Origin: Rhodococcus ruber | GTDB taxonomy: Bacteria; Actinomycetota; Actinomycetes; Mycobacteriales; Mycobacteriaceae | Assembly: GCF_027270735.1 (NCBI RefSeq) | Contig: NZ_JAPWIJ010000009.1 | Location: 186,001-250,000, forward strand | Direction of reading: 5' to 3' | DNA: 64,000 bases | In this document: positions 7,462 through 16,403 of the stretch, in pieces | How the letters are laid out: each line of letters starts with the position of its first letter | Position numbering within the stretch: the stretch's first letter is position 1 | Notes under the pieces: model-generated | The model's input: the letters and a program-made list of their open reading frames with translations, nothing else | Told to the model about the DNA's origin: nothing | Database searches by the model: none | Program-made: the position numbers and the translations under genes

Positions 7462-8555
7462 CCAACCAGACCATCAGCCCCTCCCTCGAGCCGATGCCGC
7501 CCGGCGACAAGCCGTCTCGCCACTCCTTCGATCTGGTCGAAGCGCTCGGTAAGTTGGCCCGGGTTCAGGTGTTCCAGATCGTGCTCGTCTTGGCTGCGAT
7601 CTGCCTCGTGTTCTCGATCATGGCTCCCGGCAGCTTCCCCGAGTGGGGCAACATCCGCCAGATCATCCAGAACGTCTCCATCCTGGCCGTTCTCGGAATC
7701 GGCATGACGTTCGTCATCGTCACCAGCGGCATCGATCTCTCGGTCGGCTCCGTTCTCGTCTTCTCCGGCGTCGTCTCGGCCAAGACCATGGCCGCGATCG
7801 GCGGCGACGGATGGGGAGTCGCCGCCGTCGGAATCGTGGTGGCTCTGGGCTGTGGCCTCTGCTGGGGATTGCTCAACGGCTTCCTGATCGGTAAGGCCAA
7901 CGTGCCTCCGCTGATCGTGACTCTGGGGACCCTCGGCGGCGCTCTCGGGCTCTCGCAGGTCATCACCGGAGGTGTCGATATCCGCGACGTACCACCGGTT
8001 CTGGTCGATACCATCGGCTACGGAAACTTCCCGGCCACCACCATCCCCCTGATTTCGAGCATCGCGTTGGTGCTCGTGGTGATCTTCGGAATCGTGCTGC
8101 ATCGCACCAAGTTCGGCCTCTACACCTTTGCCGTCGGCTCCAAGGAGCAGTCCGCTCGACGCGTCGGCATCAAGGTGGACATGCACCTGGTCAAGGTCTA
8201 CGCACTCTCCGGAACTCTTGCCGGGCTCGCGGGCATTCTGTCTCTGTCCCAGTACGGCACCACCGCCATCGCCGGTCAGTCGCAGACCAACCTCAATGTC
8301 ATTGCGGCAGTGGTCATCGGTGGAACGAGCCTCTTCGGTGGCATCGGAACCATGTTCGGCACCGTCGTCGGACTGTTCATCCCTGCCGTGCTGCAGAACG
8401 GTTTCGTCATCGTCGGAGTCCAGCCGTTCTGGCAGCAGGTCGCCGTCGGTGCTGTGCTCATCGCAGCGGTCTACTTCGATCAGCGTCGACGCGACGCAGC
8501 GAGCCGAGGTCAGTCGCCCAGCTCCCTCAAGAAACTCTGGTCCCGAAGTCCCTAG
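7458..8555 (+). CDS. sugar ABC transporter permease (RbsC/FrcC-like)
   Basis: 365 residues with an N-terminal cytoplasmic tail of about 35 residues, then eight to ten hydrophobic segments. The family signatures GIDLSVGS and NVPPLIVTLGTLGG are present, as is the SVGSVLVFSG helix. The start overlaps the ATPase stop (ATGA), implying translational coupling. The protein forms the membrane channel of a CUT2 monosaccharide/polyol importer; a homodimer is usual for the family. Confidence 0.92.
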   Translation: MTNQTISPSLEPMPPGDKPSRHSFDLVEALGKLARVQVFQIVLVLAAICLVFSIMAPGSFPEWGNIRQIIQNVSILAVLGIGMTFVIVTSGIDLSVGSVLVFSGVVSAKTMAAIGGDGWGVAAVGIVVALGCGLCWGLLNGFLIGKANVPPLIVTLGTLGGALGLSQVITGGVDIRDVPPVLVDTIGYGNFPATTIPLISSIALVLVVIFGIVLHRTKFGLYTFAVGSKEQSARRVGIKVDMHLVKVYALSGTLAGLAGILSLSQYGTTAIAGQSQTNLNVIAAVVIGGTSLFGGIGTMFGTVVGLFIPAVLQNGFVIVGVQPFWQQVAVGAVLIAAVYFDQRRRDAASRGQSPSSLKKLWSRSP

Positions 8556-8610
8556 TTCCGGCCGGCCTCGAAACTCCCCCTATCGCAATCCCTTTACAAG
8601 AAAGTCGACC

Positions 8611-9582
8611 ATGATCACATCACGCACCGCCGTCGTTGCACTGAGTGTCGCTTCGGTCTCCGCCATGTTCCTGGCGGGTTGTTCGTCCGACTCCGGAAGC
8701 GGTGGCGGCAGCGGCAACATCGCCTTCATCCAGGGCGTCAGTGGCGACGAGTTCTACATCAGCATGCAGTGCGGAATCGAAGCTGCGGCGAAGGATGCAG
8801 GCGTCACCGTCGACACCCAGGGTCCGGTCAAGTTCGATCCCACCCTGCAGAAGCCGATCGTGGACTCGGTTGTCGCATCACGGCCGTCGGCGATCCTCAT
8901 CGCGCCCACCGACGTCGCTGCCATGCAGGCGCCCCTGGCAGCAGCCTCCAAAGCAGGCATCAAGGTCGTCCTCGTCGACACCACCCTGGAAGACCCGTCC
9001 ATCGCGGTCTCCTCCATCTCGTCCGACAACAAGGGCGGCGGCGCAGAGGCGTTCAACGCGATCGAGCGGCTCAGCCCGGCCGGCGGCAAGGTGCTCGTCA
9101 TCTCCACCGATCCCGGTGTATCCACTGCCGACGCCCGAGTGGCGGGCTTCGAGGAAGCCGTCGGCGCGAACCCGGCCTTCGACTACCTCGGCGTGCAGTA
9201 CAGCCACAACGACCCGGCCGAAGCTGCTCGTCTTGTGTCGGCTGCCCTGGCCAAGGACCCTGACATCACCGGCATCTTCGCCGCGAACACGTTCGCAGCC
9301 GAGGGCACCGCAACCGGAGTTCGGCAGGCGGGCAAGCAGGATCAGGTCAAGATCATCGGCTTCGACGCAGGCCCCGCACAGGTGAAGCAGCTTCGTGAGG
9401 GAACAGTGCAGGCTCTGATCGCGCAGCAGCCCGACACCATCGGCACCGACGGTGTCGCGCAGGCCATGGCCGCAATCAACGACCAGCCGGTCACCGCCGA
9501 GATCTCGACCGGCTTCCACGTCATCACCGCCGACAACATCGACGGCGAGGGCGCGCAGTACGTCTACAAGTCGTCCTGCTGA
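8611..9582 (+). CDS. sugar-binding lipoprotein of the CUT2 importer (RbsB-like)
   Basis: 323 residues from ATG 8611. A signal peptide ends in the lipobox LAGC, so Cys24 is the lipidated residue, followed by a Gly/Ser linker. The body is a periplasmic-binding-protein type 1 fold: NIAFIQGVSGDEFYISMQCG begins lobe 1, SAILIAPTDV and VVLVDTTL follow, and IIGFDAG lies in lobe 2. It captures the substrate outside the membrane and defines the importer's specificity. A reading frame open back to 8128 overlaps the permease and is rejected because the lipoprotein signal starts at 8611. Confidence 0.92.
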   Translation: MITSRTAVVALSVASVSAMFLAGCSSDSGSGGGSGNIAFIQGVSGDEFYISMQCGIEAAAKDAGVTVDTQGPVKFDPTLQKPIVDSVVASRPSAILIAPTDVAAMQAPLAAASKAGIKVVLVDTTLEDPSIAVSSISSDNKGGGAEAFNAIERLSPAGGKVLVISTDPGVSTADARVAGFEEAVGANPAFDYLGVQYSHNDPAEAARLVSAALAKDPDITGIFAANTFAAEGTATGVRQAGKQDQVKIIGFDAGPAQVKQLREGTVQALIAQQPDTIGTDGVAQAMAAINDQPVTAEISTGFHVITADNIDGEGAQYVYKSSC

Positions 9583-9606
9583 TCCTGACGTGTAACCCCT
9601 TGAACT

Positions 9607-9651
9607 GCGGTGGTGCTCCTGGTGGCAGAACATGCCCGGGAGCGCCACCGC
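9607..9651 (+). terminator. intercistronic hairpin between binding protein and dehydrogenase
   Basis: Left arm GCGGTGGTGCTCCTGG pairs with CCCGGGAGCGCCACCGC around a loop of about 12 nt, with few mismatches. It lies 24 nt after the binding-protein stop and 33 nt before the next start. Such hairpins often stabilise binding-protein mRNA or attenuate read-through. There is no U-tract. Confidence 0.55.
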
Positions 9652-9683
9652 ACACCACGTTCGTCCGACCCCGAGGACCTGTC

Positions 9684-11162
9684 ATGATCGAGCTTCGTCG
9701 CACCACATTGAACGACCTGCCTGCGGGCGTCGCGAAGCCCGAGTACGACGCGGACGAACTGCACTGTGGCGTGGTGCATTTCGGGGTCGGTGCGTTTCAC
9801 CGCGCGCACCAGGCAGTCTATTTCGATCGCCTTCTCGCCGCCGGTCATCTCGACTGGGCGTTGTGTGGAGTGGGAGTCCTGCCGGGAGACAGGCGAATCG
9901 GAGAGGTCTTCGACGCTCAGGATCATCTCTACACCGTCGTGACCGTGGACCCCGATGGCCGACGCGACGCGCGGGTCGTCGGTTCGGTCGCGGACTTCGT
10001 CTACGCACCCGACGATCCGCAGGGAGTGCTCGACGTGCTCAGTTCACCCGCCACGATGATCGTCTCGCTCACCATCACCGAGGCCGGCTACGGCGTCGAC
10101 GATGTGACCGGGGTTTTCGAGCCGACCGATCCCGCGGTGCTGGCCGACCTCGAGGACCTCTCCACCCCGTCGAGTGTCTTCGGGTTTCTCACCGTTGCTC
10201 TCGCCACCCGTCGGTTCCACGGAATTCCGCCGTTCACGGTGATGTCCTGCGACAACATCGTCCACAACGGAACGGTCACTCGCACCGCGCTGACGTCCTT
10301 CGCGCGACACCACGACAGCGACCTGGCCGACTGGATCGACGCCACGACCGCGTTCCCCAATTCGATGGTCGACCGCATCACCCCGGCCACGACATCCACC
10401 GTCGTCGACGACCTGCGACGCGACTTCGGCATCGACGACCGCTGGCCGGTCCAGTCGGAATCGTTCTCACAGTGGGTACTCGAAGATTCGTTCTCGTTCG
10501 GGCGACCACCCTTCGCCGACGTCGGCGTGCAACTCGTGACCGACGTCGCCCCCTACGAGCACATGAAACTGCGCCTGCTCAACGGTTCTCACCAGGCCAT
10601 GAGCTACCTCGGCATCCTCGCCGGCTACACCCATGTGCACGACGTCATGGCCAGTCCTGACCTGCGCGAATTCGTCGCGTCGTACATGCGTGCGGAGGCT
10701 GCCCCGACACTCGCGCCGGTACCGGGAATCGATCTCGATGCCTACATCGAGCAACTGCTGGAACGATTTTCGAGTCTGGCCGTTCGCGACACTCTCGAAC
10801 GTCAGATCGTCGACGCATCTGCCCGAATCCCGAAATTCGTTCTGCCGGTGATCCGAGACCGACTTGCCGAGGACCGATCCGTCGATCATGCCGCTCTGGT
10901 TCTCGCCGCGTGGTGTGCAGTGTACGAGCGCGGGGACATTCGGATGATGGACGCCGATGCCGAACGCCTGCAACGATTGTCGTGGGAAGACCACGACAAT
11001 CCGGGAGCGTTTCTGACCAACCGGGCGGTGTTCGGGGATCTTGCGGGCAGCCCGAGACTGCGAGGTGCGTATCAGCGAGCCAAGCGTTCGCTGCAGGACA
11101 GCGGTGCGCGCGGTGCTGTGCGCCGGGTGCTGGAGCAGTCGGCGGCTGGTCAGACCTTGTAG
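9684..11162 (+). CDS. polyol (mannitol-type) 2-dehydrogenase, long-chain PSLDR family
   Basis: 492 residues from ATG 9684, with GAGG 7 nt upstream. The N-terminal NAD(P) region contains GVVHFGVGAFHRAHQAVYFD, a hallmark of mannitol/arabitol/fructuronate dehydrogenases. The catalytic signature K-x4-N-x2-H is seen as KLRLLNGSH near residue 295. The enzyme oxidises a C5/C6 polyol to the 2-ketose. It is the last gene of the importer operon, so its substrate is probably the imported polyol. Its product would feed the FGGY kinase and aldolase. It overlaps the convergent thioesterase gene by 13 nt. Confidence 0.9.
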   Translation: MIELRRTTLNDLPAGVAKPEYDADELHCGVVHFGVGAFHRAHQAVYFDRLLAAGHLDWALCGVGVLPGDRRIGEVFDAQDHLYTVVTVDPDGRRDARVVGSVADFVYAPDDPQGVLDVLSSPATMIVSLTITEAGYGVDDVTGVFEPTDPAVLADLEDLSTPSSVFGFLTVALATRRFHGIPPFTVMSCDNIVHNGTVTRTALTSFARHHDSDLADWIDATTAFPNSMVDRITPATTSTVVDDLRRDFGIDDRWPVQSESFSQWVLEDSFSFGRPPFADVGVQLVTDVAPYEHMKLRLLNGSHQAMSYLGILAGYTHVHDVMASPDLREFVASYMRAEAAPTLAPVPGIDLDAYIEQLLERFSSLAVRDTLERQIVDASARIPKFVLPVIRDRLAEDRSVDHAALVLAAWCAVYERGDIRMMDADAERLQRLSWEDHDNPGAFLTNRAVFGDLAGSPRLRGAYQRAKRSLQDSGARGAVRRVLEQSAAGQTL

Positions 11163-11941
11163 TAGACCACCTGGTGGCTCGTGGCCAGCAGACTCCCACT
11201 CTCGGTCCACAATTCCGCTGTCTGGTCGAAGTAGCCCTGGTGGAAGCGGCGCGCCCGTGCGGTGCCGAGGATGTATCCGTCGGCGTGCTGCTCGAGATCC
11301 TCGGGCGTCGCGAAGTAGTGGGTCGTCAGGGAAATGGTGCCCGCCGGAACGTACGTGCCCAGCCGTTGGAAGATACGTGGATAGAACACATCGCTGAGCG
11401 AGGTCAGTGCAGCGAAGTCCAGCGGCCGCGGCGGGGTGTCGCGAATCCACAGAGTCTCGGTCGAGTCCGCTGATTCATGGTTACTCAGTGCGCCTGCCAC
11501 GAAACGCATCTCGTAGTTCCGAGCCCAGGCGATGGCATCGGGAAGCCCGCCCTGCTTCGTGTCGGCGGGGGAGGAGACCGCGGGGGCCGTTGCCTCGATG
11601 TTGTCCCAGGTGTCGCGTCGCGTACCGAACACCGCTGTTGCGGTGGTGGCTACTGCACCGTTCTGCGTCAGTTCGAGATACCAGTGCTGGTTGCTTCGGT
11701 TGGTCCGCACCGGGCGTGCGGAAACCTCGAAATCACCCTCGGCAACCGGACCGGCGAAATTCACAGTCAGTGAGACCGGCGTTCCCAGGTGTTCCGGGTG
11801 CAGTTCGATGGCCCGGATGAACGTCGCCGCGGTGATGCCACCGAACGGGCCAACCATGTTGTTGTACGGTGGCGACGTCTTTCCGTTGTAGGTGCCGTCG
11901 CCGACCACGTCGAGCGCGACTGCCTCGTCGAACGGATGCAT
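11150..11941 (-). CDS. acyl-CoA thioesterase, double-hotdog (TesB-like)
   Basis: 263 residues from ATG 11941, with AGGAG 4 nt upstream; an 11-residue extension to 11974 lacks such a site. The N-terminal half has NMVGPFGGITAATFIRAIE, then LTVNFAGPVAEGDFEV and the strand-rich pattern of a hotdog. The second half repeats it (LDFAALTSLSDVFYPRIF). The family hydrolyses acyl-CoA esters in the cytoplasm. It lies 55 nt after an MHS transporter gene on the same strand and may be cotranscribed. Chain-length preference is not readable. Confidence 0.8.
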   Translation of the reverse strand: MHPFDEAVALDVVGDGTYNGKTSPPYNNMVGPFGGITAATFIRAIELHPEHLGTPVSLTVNFAGPVAEGDFEVSARPVRTNRSNQHWYLELTQNGAVATTATAVFGTRRDTWDNIEATAPAVSSPADTKQGGLPDAIAWARNYEMRFVAGALSNHESADSTETLWIRDTPPRPLDFAALTSLSDVFYPRIFQRLGTYVPAGTISLTTHYFATPEDLEQHADGYILGTARARRFHQGYFDQTAELWTESGSLLATSHQVVYYKV

Positions 11942-11996
11942 GGTTCTCCTACTGCCTCGGACGGTGTGTGTCATCCGATCGTAGTGTCGCCTGCAT

Positions 11997-13286
11997 TCAG
12001 TCCAGGTCCTGGCCGCGCTTTTCCGGCATCCACACCATCGTCAGGAACGAGATCACAGCGGCTGCCGCGAGATAGTAGAAGAACCAGTCCGCGTGGCCCG
12101 CGTCGGACAATGCGTTGACCAGTAGGGGAGCGGTGCCGCCGAAGAGCGCAACGGTGAGGTTGTACCAAGCTCCGATACCGACACCTCGAAGCTCCGCCGG
12201 GAAGGCCTCGGCCAGAACGGCAGGGATGATGGCCGAGCACATCGCGAACAGCAGCAGGCCGACGCAGAAGACGATCAGCAATTTGGCGAACGACGGCCCG
12301 ATCAGCTTGGAGAGCGGGATGATCAGAATCGCGAACAGTGCAGCGTAGGTGAGCAATTGCGGCTTCCGACCGATGCGGTCGGCGAGAGCGCCCATGGGGT
12401 ACTGCAACGCGACGAACATGGCTGTCGCGATCGACAAGGCCACGAACACGTCGTTGGCGTCCGCTCCGCGTTGCTTGACGGCGTAGGGCGTCATCGCGGA
12501 GAAGAACGTGTAGTAGGCGAGCGTAGCGAGGAGGACGAATCCCACGACCTGCAGAACGGCGCGAGGATGGTGTTTCATGGTCATCCACAACGGGTTTCGC
12601 ACAGCCTTCGCCTTCACTGCGTTGCGCTCCTGATTGTCGGCCTCGGCCATGCCGCGTCGCATCCAGAGCCCCACTACTCCGAGCAGTCCGCCGATGAGGA
12701 ACGGTACGCGCCAACCCCACGAGTTCAGTTGGGCGTCGTCGAGTGCGAACGTGAGGTACGCGCCGAGCAACGAAGCGAGGAGAATGGCTGTGCCGGTGGA
12801 GATGTAGTAGAAGGACGAGTAGCGGCCTCGTCTGTCGTTCGGGGCGATCTCGGCGAGGTAGGCCGACGCATTGGATACCTCGCCGCCCATCGACATGCCC
12901 TGCACGATCCGGGCCAGCAACAGCAGAATCGGAGCGATCCACCCTGCGACGGCGAACGTGGGGAGCACGGCGATCGCGAACGACCCACCCGACATCATCG
13001 CGATCGTCAGTATCATCGCCTGGCGTCGGCCCTTCAGATCGGAGAAGCGTCCGATCAACAATCCGCCGAGTGGCCGAAAGAAGAATGCCACCGAGTACGT
13101 GGCCAAGGTGCTCAGTAGCGCCAGAGCCGGGTTGTCACCGGAGAAGATCTGAGTGGCGAAGTAGATCGAGAACGTGGCGTAGACAGTCCAGTCGTACCAC
13201 TCCACCGCGTTGCCGATACTGACTGCAAGCAGTTGCTTCTTCGGCATCACGTGCCGAGTGGACGCCGATTCGGACTTCACTGACAT
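11997..13286 (-). CDS. MHS-family MFS transporter (organic acid/osmolyte:H+ symporter)
   Basis: 429 residues from ATG 13286, with GGAG 6 nt upstream. Twelve hydrophobic segments are seen. The N-terminal GNAVEWYDWTVYATFS and FFFRPLGGLLIGRFSDLKGRR are typical of ShiA/KgtP/ProP-like metabolite:H+ symporters. The second-half loop ALADRIGRKPQ is also present. Likely substrates are carboxylates, shikimate-like acids or betaines. The neighbouring thioesterase gives no clear indication. Confidence 0.88.
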   Translation of the reverse strand: MSVKSESASTRHVMPKKQLLAVSIGNAVEWYDWTVYATFSIYFATQIFSGDNPALALLSTLATYSVAFFFRPLGGLLIGRFSDLKGRRQAMILTIAMMSGGSFAIAVLPTFAVAGWIAPILLLLARIVQGMSMGGEVSNASAYLAEIAPNDRRGRYSSFYYISTGTAILLASLLGAYLTFALDDAQLNSWGWRVPFLIGGLLGVVGLWMRRGMAEADNQERNAVKAKAVRNPLWMTMKHHPRAVLQVVGFVLLATLAYYTFFSAMTPYAVKQRGADANDVFVALSIATAMFVALQYPMGALADRIGRKPQLLTYAALFAILIIPLSKLIGPSFAKLLIVFCVGLLLFAMCSAIIPAVLAEAFPAELRGVGIGAWYNLTVALFGGTAPLLVNALSDAGHADWFFYYLAAAAVISFLTMVWMPEKRGQDLD

Positions 13287-13367
13287 GGCGATCTCCTCAT
13301 CCGGTACCGACACTGGCAGCCTATGCGGCCGGTACCGTCCGGGTGCGGAATCAGGACCGGCGTGTGG

Positions 13368-14414
13368 TCACGGGATGATGCGTTGTCCCCTCAGATCGGC
13401 GACTATTCCGGCGAACATCGCCTCGGTGTCGACGAAACGATGAAAGCCCATGCGGCGCGCCTTGGAACCGTCGGAGATGACGTCGTAGTCCCAGGAGAAC
13501 ACGAAATCGCCGAAACTCCAGGAAGATACATCGCCGTAGGGAGTGGGCTTCAGATCGTGCTCGGCGACGATCGAATTCCATAGCGACTCTTTGTCGGCCA
13601 TCGCATCGGCCAACGACATCGGCAGTGGAGTGGCGGTATCCACACCGAACAGGCCAGCGATGCGAGGCCACATGTCGTTCCAGCGGAAAAGGTCTCCGTT
13701 GGTGATGTTGAACGCCTGGTTCGCGCAATCGGGAGTGGTTGCAGCCCAGACCGTCGCTTCGGCGAGCAACGATGCATCGGTCATTTCCAACAGCGATCCG
13801 AACGCACCGGGTTTGCCCGGGAATCGCATCGGTACGCCGAGTTTCTTGCACATGGTTGCGTAGACTGCAATGACGGTTGCCAGATTCATCGGATTTCCGA
13901 GCGCCACACCGCACACCACAGAAGGCCGGATGGCCGACCAGGTCCATCTCTTACCCACCTGACGGGTTTCGAGGAAGTGCTGTTGGTCGACGTTGAACTC
14001 GGGTGGCATGTGCGGTGGATCGGATTCGCGGGCAGGCGTTTTGAACGGACCCAGATGCGCGCCGTACACCTTGTATCCCTGCATCAGGCTGACGTGTTCC
14101 AGATTCGGAGAACTGTCCTCGATCGCCGTGACGACGTTGACGAGCATCTCCAGATTGGGAGGAACGAGCTCGGCCCACGTGGGGCGTTCCTGATACGCAG
14201 CGTAGAAGATGTGCGTGACGTCCGTCAGGTGCGAGAGCTGGCGTCGAGTCTCTTCTGTGTCGAGTAGATCTACCGAAATGTGCTGAAGGCATTCGCTGTC
14301 GATACCTCCGCGGCGCGACAGGCCGATGATGTCCCAAACCCCGCTTCGCTGCAGGTGGGCGACGAGATTTCCGCCGATCACTCCGTTGGCCCCCACGACT
14401 ACTGCTCTCTGCAT
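13368..14414 (-). CDS. PRISE-like atypical SDR (NAD(P)H-dependent enone reductase)
   Basis: 348 residues. The N-terminal dinucleotide motif GANGVIGGNL (8-17) and LSRRGG (NADP-preferring arginines) mark an extended SDR. The middle SLMQGYKVYGAHLG and WSAIRPSVVCGV match progesterone 5-beta-reductase/iridoid synthase (PRISE)-like proteins, which reduce enones. It starts at ATG 14414 with AGGA 7 nt upstream. It is divergent from an ArsR-type regulator across 91 bp holding two copies of a 16-nt element, so it is very probably the regulator's target. Confidence 0.8.
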   Translation of the reverse strand: MQRAVVVGANGVIGGNLVAHLQRSGVWDIIGLSRRGGIDSECLQHISVDLLDTEETRRQLSHLTDVTHIFYAAYQERPTWAELVPPNLEMLVNVVTAIEDSSPNLEHVSLMQGYKVYGAHLGPFKTPARESDPPHMPPEFNVDQQHFLETRQVGKRWTWSAIRPSVVCGVALGNPMNLATVIAVYATMCKKLGVPMRFPGKPGAFGSLLEMTDASLLAEATVWAATTPDCANQAFNITNGDLFRWNDMWPRIAGLFGVDTATPLPMSLADAMADKESLWNSIVAEHDLKPTPYGDVSSWSFGDFVFSWDYDVISDGSKARRMGFHRFVDTEAMFAGIVADLRGQRIIP

Positions 14415-14429
14415 GAGCTATTCCTATCT

Positions 14430-14445
14430 GGATATCGCGATATTG
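14430..14445. promoter_or_regulatory. ArsR operator copy 1 (GGATATCGCGATATTG)
   Basis: It contains the perfect palindrome ATATCGCGATAT (14432-14443). It is repeated with one change at 14475. It lies 16 nt before the reductase start and probably overlaps its promoter. Confidence 0.65.
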
Positions 14446-14474
14446 CGATGTCTGAACCAGTAGAACACAGATCG

Positions 14475-14490
14475 GGATATTGCGATATTG
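14475..14490. promoter_or_regulatory. ArsR operator copy 2 (GGATATTGCGATATTG)
   Basis: This 16-nt direct repeat matches 14430-14445 at 15 of 16 positions, 45 nt apart. It sits 15 nt before the GTG start of the regulator and suggests autoregulation. Confidence 0.65.
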
Positions 14491-14505
14491 GAGTACGCTT
14501 CGAGG

Positions 14506-14823
14506 GTGGCTGACGAACTGGACCCCGCGGAGCTTGCGGCAGTGTTCGGTGCCCTGAGCAACCCGGCGCGACTGGCGATCATGCAATGGCTCAAGGACCC
14601 GAGCGATTTTCCGCCGCAGCTCGAACCGGCCGAACAGGTAGGGGTGTGCCTCAAGCACATTCAATCCAGAGCGGGTGTCTCACAATCGACGGCCTCGCAA
14701 TACATGGCGGTTCTTCAACGCGCCCACCTGGTGACGAGCACCAAAATCGGGCCCTGGGTGCACTACAAACGCAACGGTGACTTCCTGGACCGATTGGCCG
14801 AAACGATCAGGACCGACCTGTGA
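14506..14823 (+). CDS. ArsR-family HTH regulator
   Basis: 105 residues from GTG 14506; a TTG at 14488 falls inside the operator and is less likely. A winged helix is seen: LAAVFGALSNPARLAIMQWL, then SRAGVSQSTASQYMAVLQRA as the recognition helix and a wing ending VHYKRN. The only cysteine lies in a VCLKHI stretch, without the CxCxxC metal motif, so an organic effector or redox signal is more likely than metal. It presumably represses the divergent reductase. It overlaps the convergent methyltransferase gene by 17 nt. Confidence 0.85.
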   Translation: MADELDPAELAAVFGALSNPARLAIMQWLKDPSDFPPQLEPAEQVGVCLKHIQSRAGVSQSTASQYMAVLQRAHLVTSTKIGPWVHYKRNGDFLDRLAETIRTDL

Positions 14824-16288
14824 AGGCATCGATGGCCTGATCGACCGCGCTGCCGTTCGGATGCACAGCCAGAGCTCGCAATCGCAGTGTGTCCTGGCCG
14901 GTTTCGCGAGCGATGGCCGCGAGATCGATGCGTTGCAGGAGCTTCTTCGTCACCGGCCGTTTGCTGTCCCAGAATGCCAGGGCCGCAATGAGATCAGTCG
15001 CTTCCGGTCCGGTCAACAGCGCATGGGCGACTGCACATGATGCGGGATCCTCGAAAGGAAGCAAGTACGTGGCATCGTCGAACACGGCTGGTTTGCCGTC
15101 GTAAGGGCCGACCATTCTGAACTGTGGAATCTTGTGGAACCCGGAGATCGCAATCTTGTAGGGAGCGAACGTGTACGGACCGACACCGAAGATGCAGAAG
15201 CGGGCCCTGTTGCGGTAGATCGACGACTTCCGCCCGTCGAGCGCAGCGGCGTTGTCGGTCAGGTACTTCCACAGCTTCGGTGCAGTCGACGCAAGTAGCT
15301 CGGTGTCGTCGCCGGTATGCGATTGCGGCACGATCATCCACCTGGACACCGAGTCCAGCTTGTCGCGGTAGACATCGGTGCACTTGAACAGTGGGAACAG
15401 GTAGTCGGGTTCGACGTCGACGCCGATTCCCGGTTTGTTTCGCGGACCGTTGTTTTCGATCAGCTCCATGACGCCGGCGGCGTCATGCTTGATGCCCTGC
15501 CGCCAGGTGAGTGGGCTGGCACCATCGAATTGCATGCTGCGCTGGTACGCATCGACGTTCGCGACGAGTTGACCGTCGACGACCCCGATTCTGTTGGTTG
15601 GTTGTGACGCGTCGACGCTCGGGTATGTCTGCGCGGTGTAGTCGGTCTTGCCCGGCCCGAGTTCCACGGTGAACCAGCAGGCATCGACCCCTGCGTCGAA
15701 CCATTTCTTCGCATCGATGATTCGTAGACTCGAACCGGTCACGGGAAGCTGCTGCTGCGCGCTGTGCAGCAGAACGTTGCGCGCGACCTGGGTCTTGCTG
15801 ATCATCGCGATGGTCACTGGCCTATCGCTGAACTCGGTGAGGAGTTTGATCCAGATGTATTCTGCGATATCGAAATTCGAGCTGCCGGTGATCGCGTCGA
15901 TTCCGCGGGCATTCTTGCTGTTCGCGCGGGAAGGGCGATTGGCGGAATCGAGTACCGACAGTTGCGAGTTGGTCACCCACGGTGGGTTTCCGATGACGAG
16001 AGTCGGGCCTGGCTCCGACGTCCAGTCGACATCAGACGCCAGGTCGAAGTCGAAAATCGACGCAGTGACAACCCTGCCGAATTGTGATGCAAACGGGGCA
16101 TACTCGGGCTGCACCTCGATCCCGACGCGCTCTGCTTCGGGGTGACTCCGGGCCATCACCGACAGGAAGTTCCCGACACCGCAGGTGGGTTCGAGAACAC
16201 GGGTCCATTTGCGACGGGGCAGAGTGTTGACCAACGCGCGCGCCAACTCGATCGGGGTCTGGAAGTCCCCGAACTCGTTGTTGGGCAT
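14807..16288 (-). CDS. solitary DNA adenine-type methyltransferase (NPPW)
   Basis: 493 residues from ATG 16288, with GGAGG 5 nt upstream. The SAM-binding motif I VLEPTCGVGNFL is at 31-42, and catalytic motif IV NPPW at 101-104 is typical of N6-adenine (or N4-cytosine) methyltransferases. The C-terminal half (about 300-490) is probably the target-recognition part. No restriction endonuclease, BREX, DISARM or phage gene lies next to it, and no nuclease motif is seen within it. Possible roles are an orphan epigenetic enzyme or the remnant of a restriction system. It converges on the ArsR gene with a 17-nt overlap. Confidence 0.8.
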   Translation of the reverse strand: MPNNEFGDFQTPIELARALVNTLPRRKWTRVLEPTCGVGNFLSVMARSHPEAERVGIEVQPEYAPFASQFGRVVTASIFDFDLASDVDWTSEPGPTLVIGNPPWVTNSQLSVLDSANRPSRANSKNARGIDAITGSSNFDIAEYIWIKLLTEFSDRPVTIAMISKTQVARNVLLHSAQQQLPVTGSSLRIIDAKKWFDAGVDACWFTVELGPGKTDYTAQTYPSVDASQPTNRIGVVDGQLVANVDAYQRSMQFDGASPLTWRQGIKHDAAGVMELIENNGPRNKPGIGVDVEPDYLFPLFKCTDVYRDKLDSVSRWMIVPQSHTGDDTELLASTAPKLWKYLTDNAAALDGRKSSIYRNRARFCIFGVGPYTFAPYKIAISGFHKIPQFRMVGPYDGKPAVFDDATYLLPFEDPASCAVAHALLTGPEATDLIAALAFWDSKRPVTKKLLQRIDLAAIARETGQDTLRLRALAVHPNGSAVDQAIDAFTGRS

Positions 16289-16403
16289 GGGTGCCTCCGG
16301 CAGTGGTGCTGATAGGTGCGTTCTGTGGCACAGGAGCATAGCCTGCGGAGCGACCCAGAGGCTCAGCATCACACCACTGCCTGAGGCATTAAAGTGAACT
16401 GGG

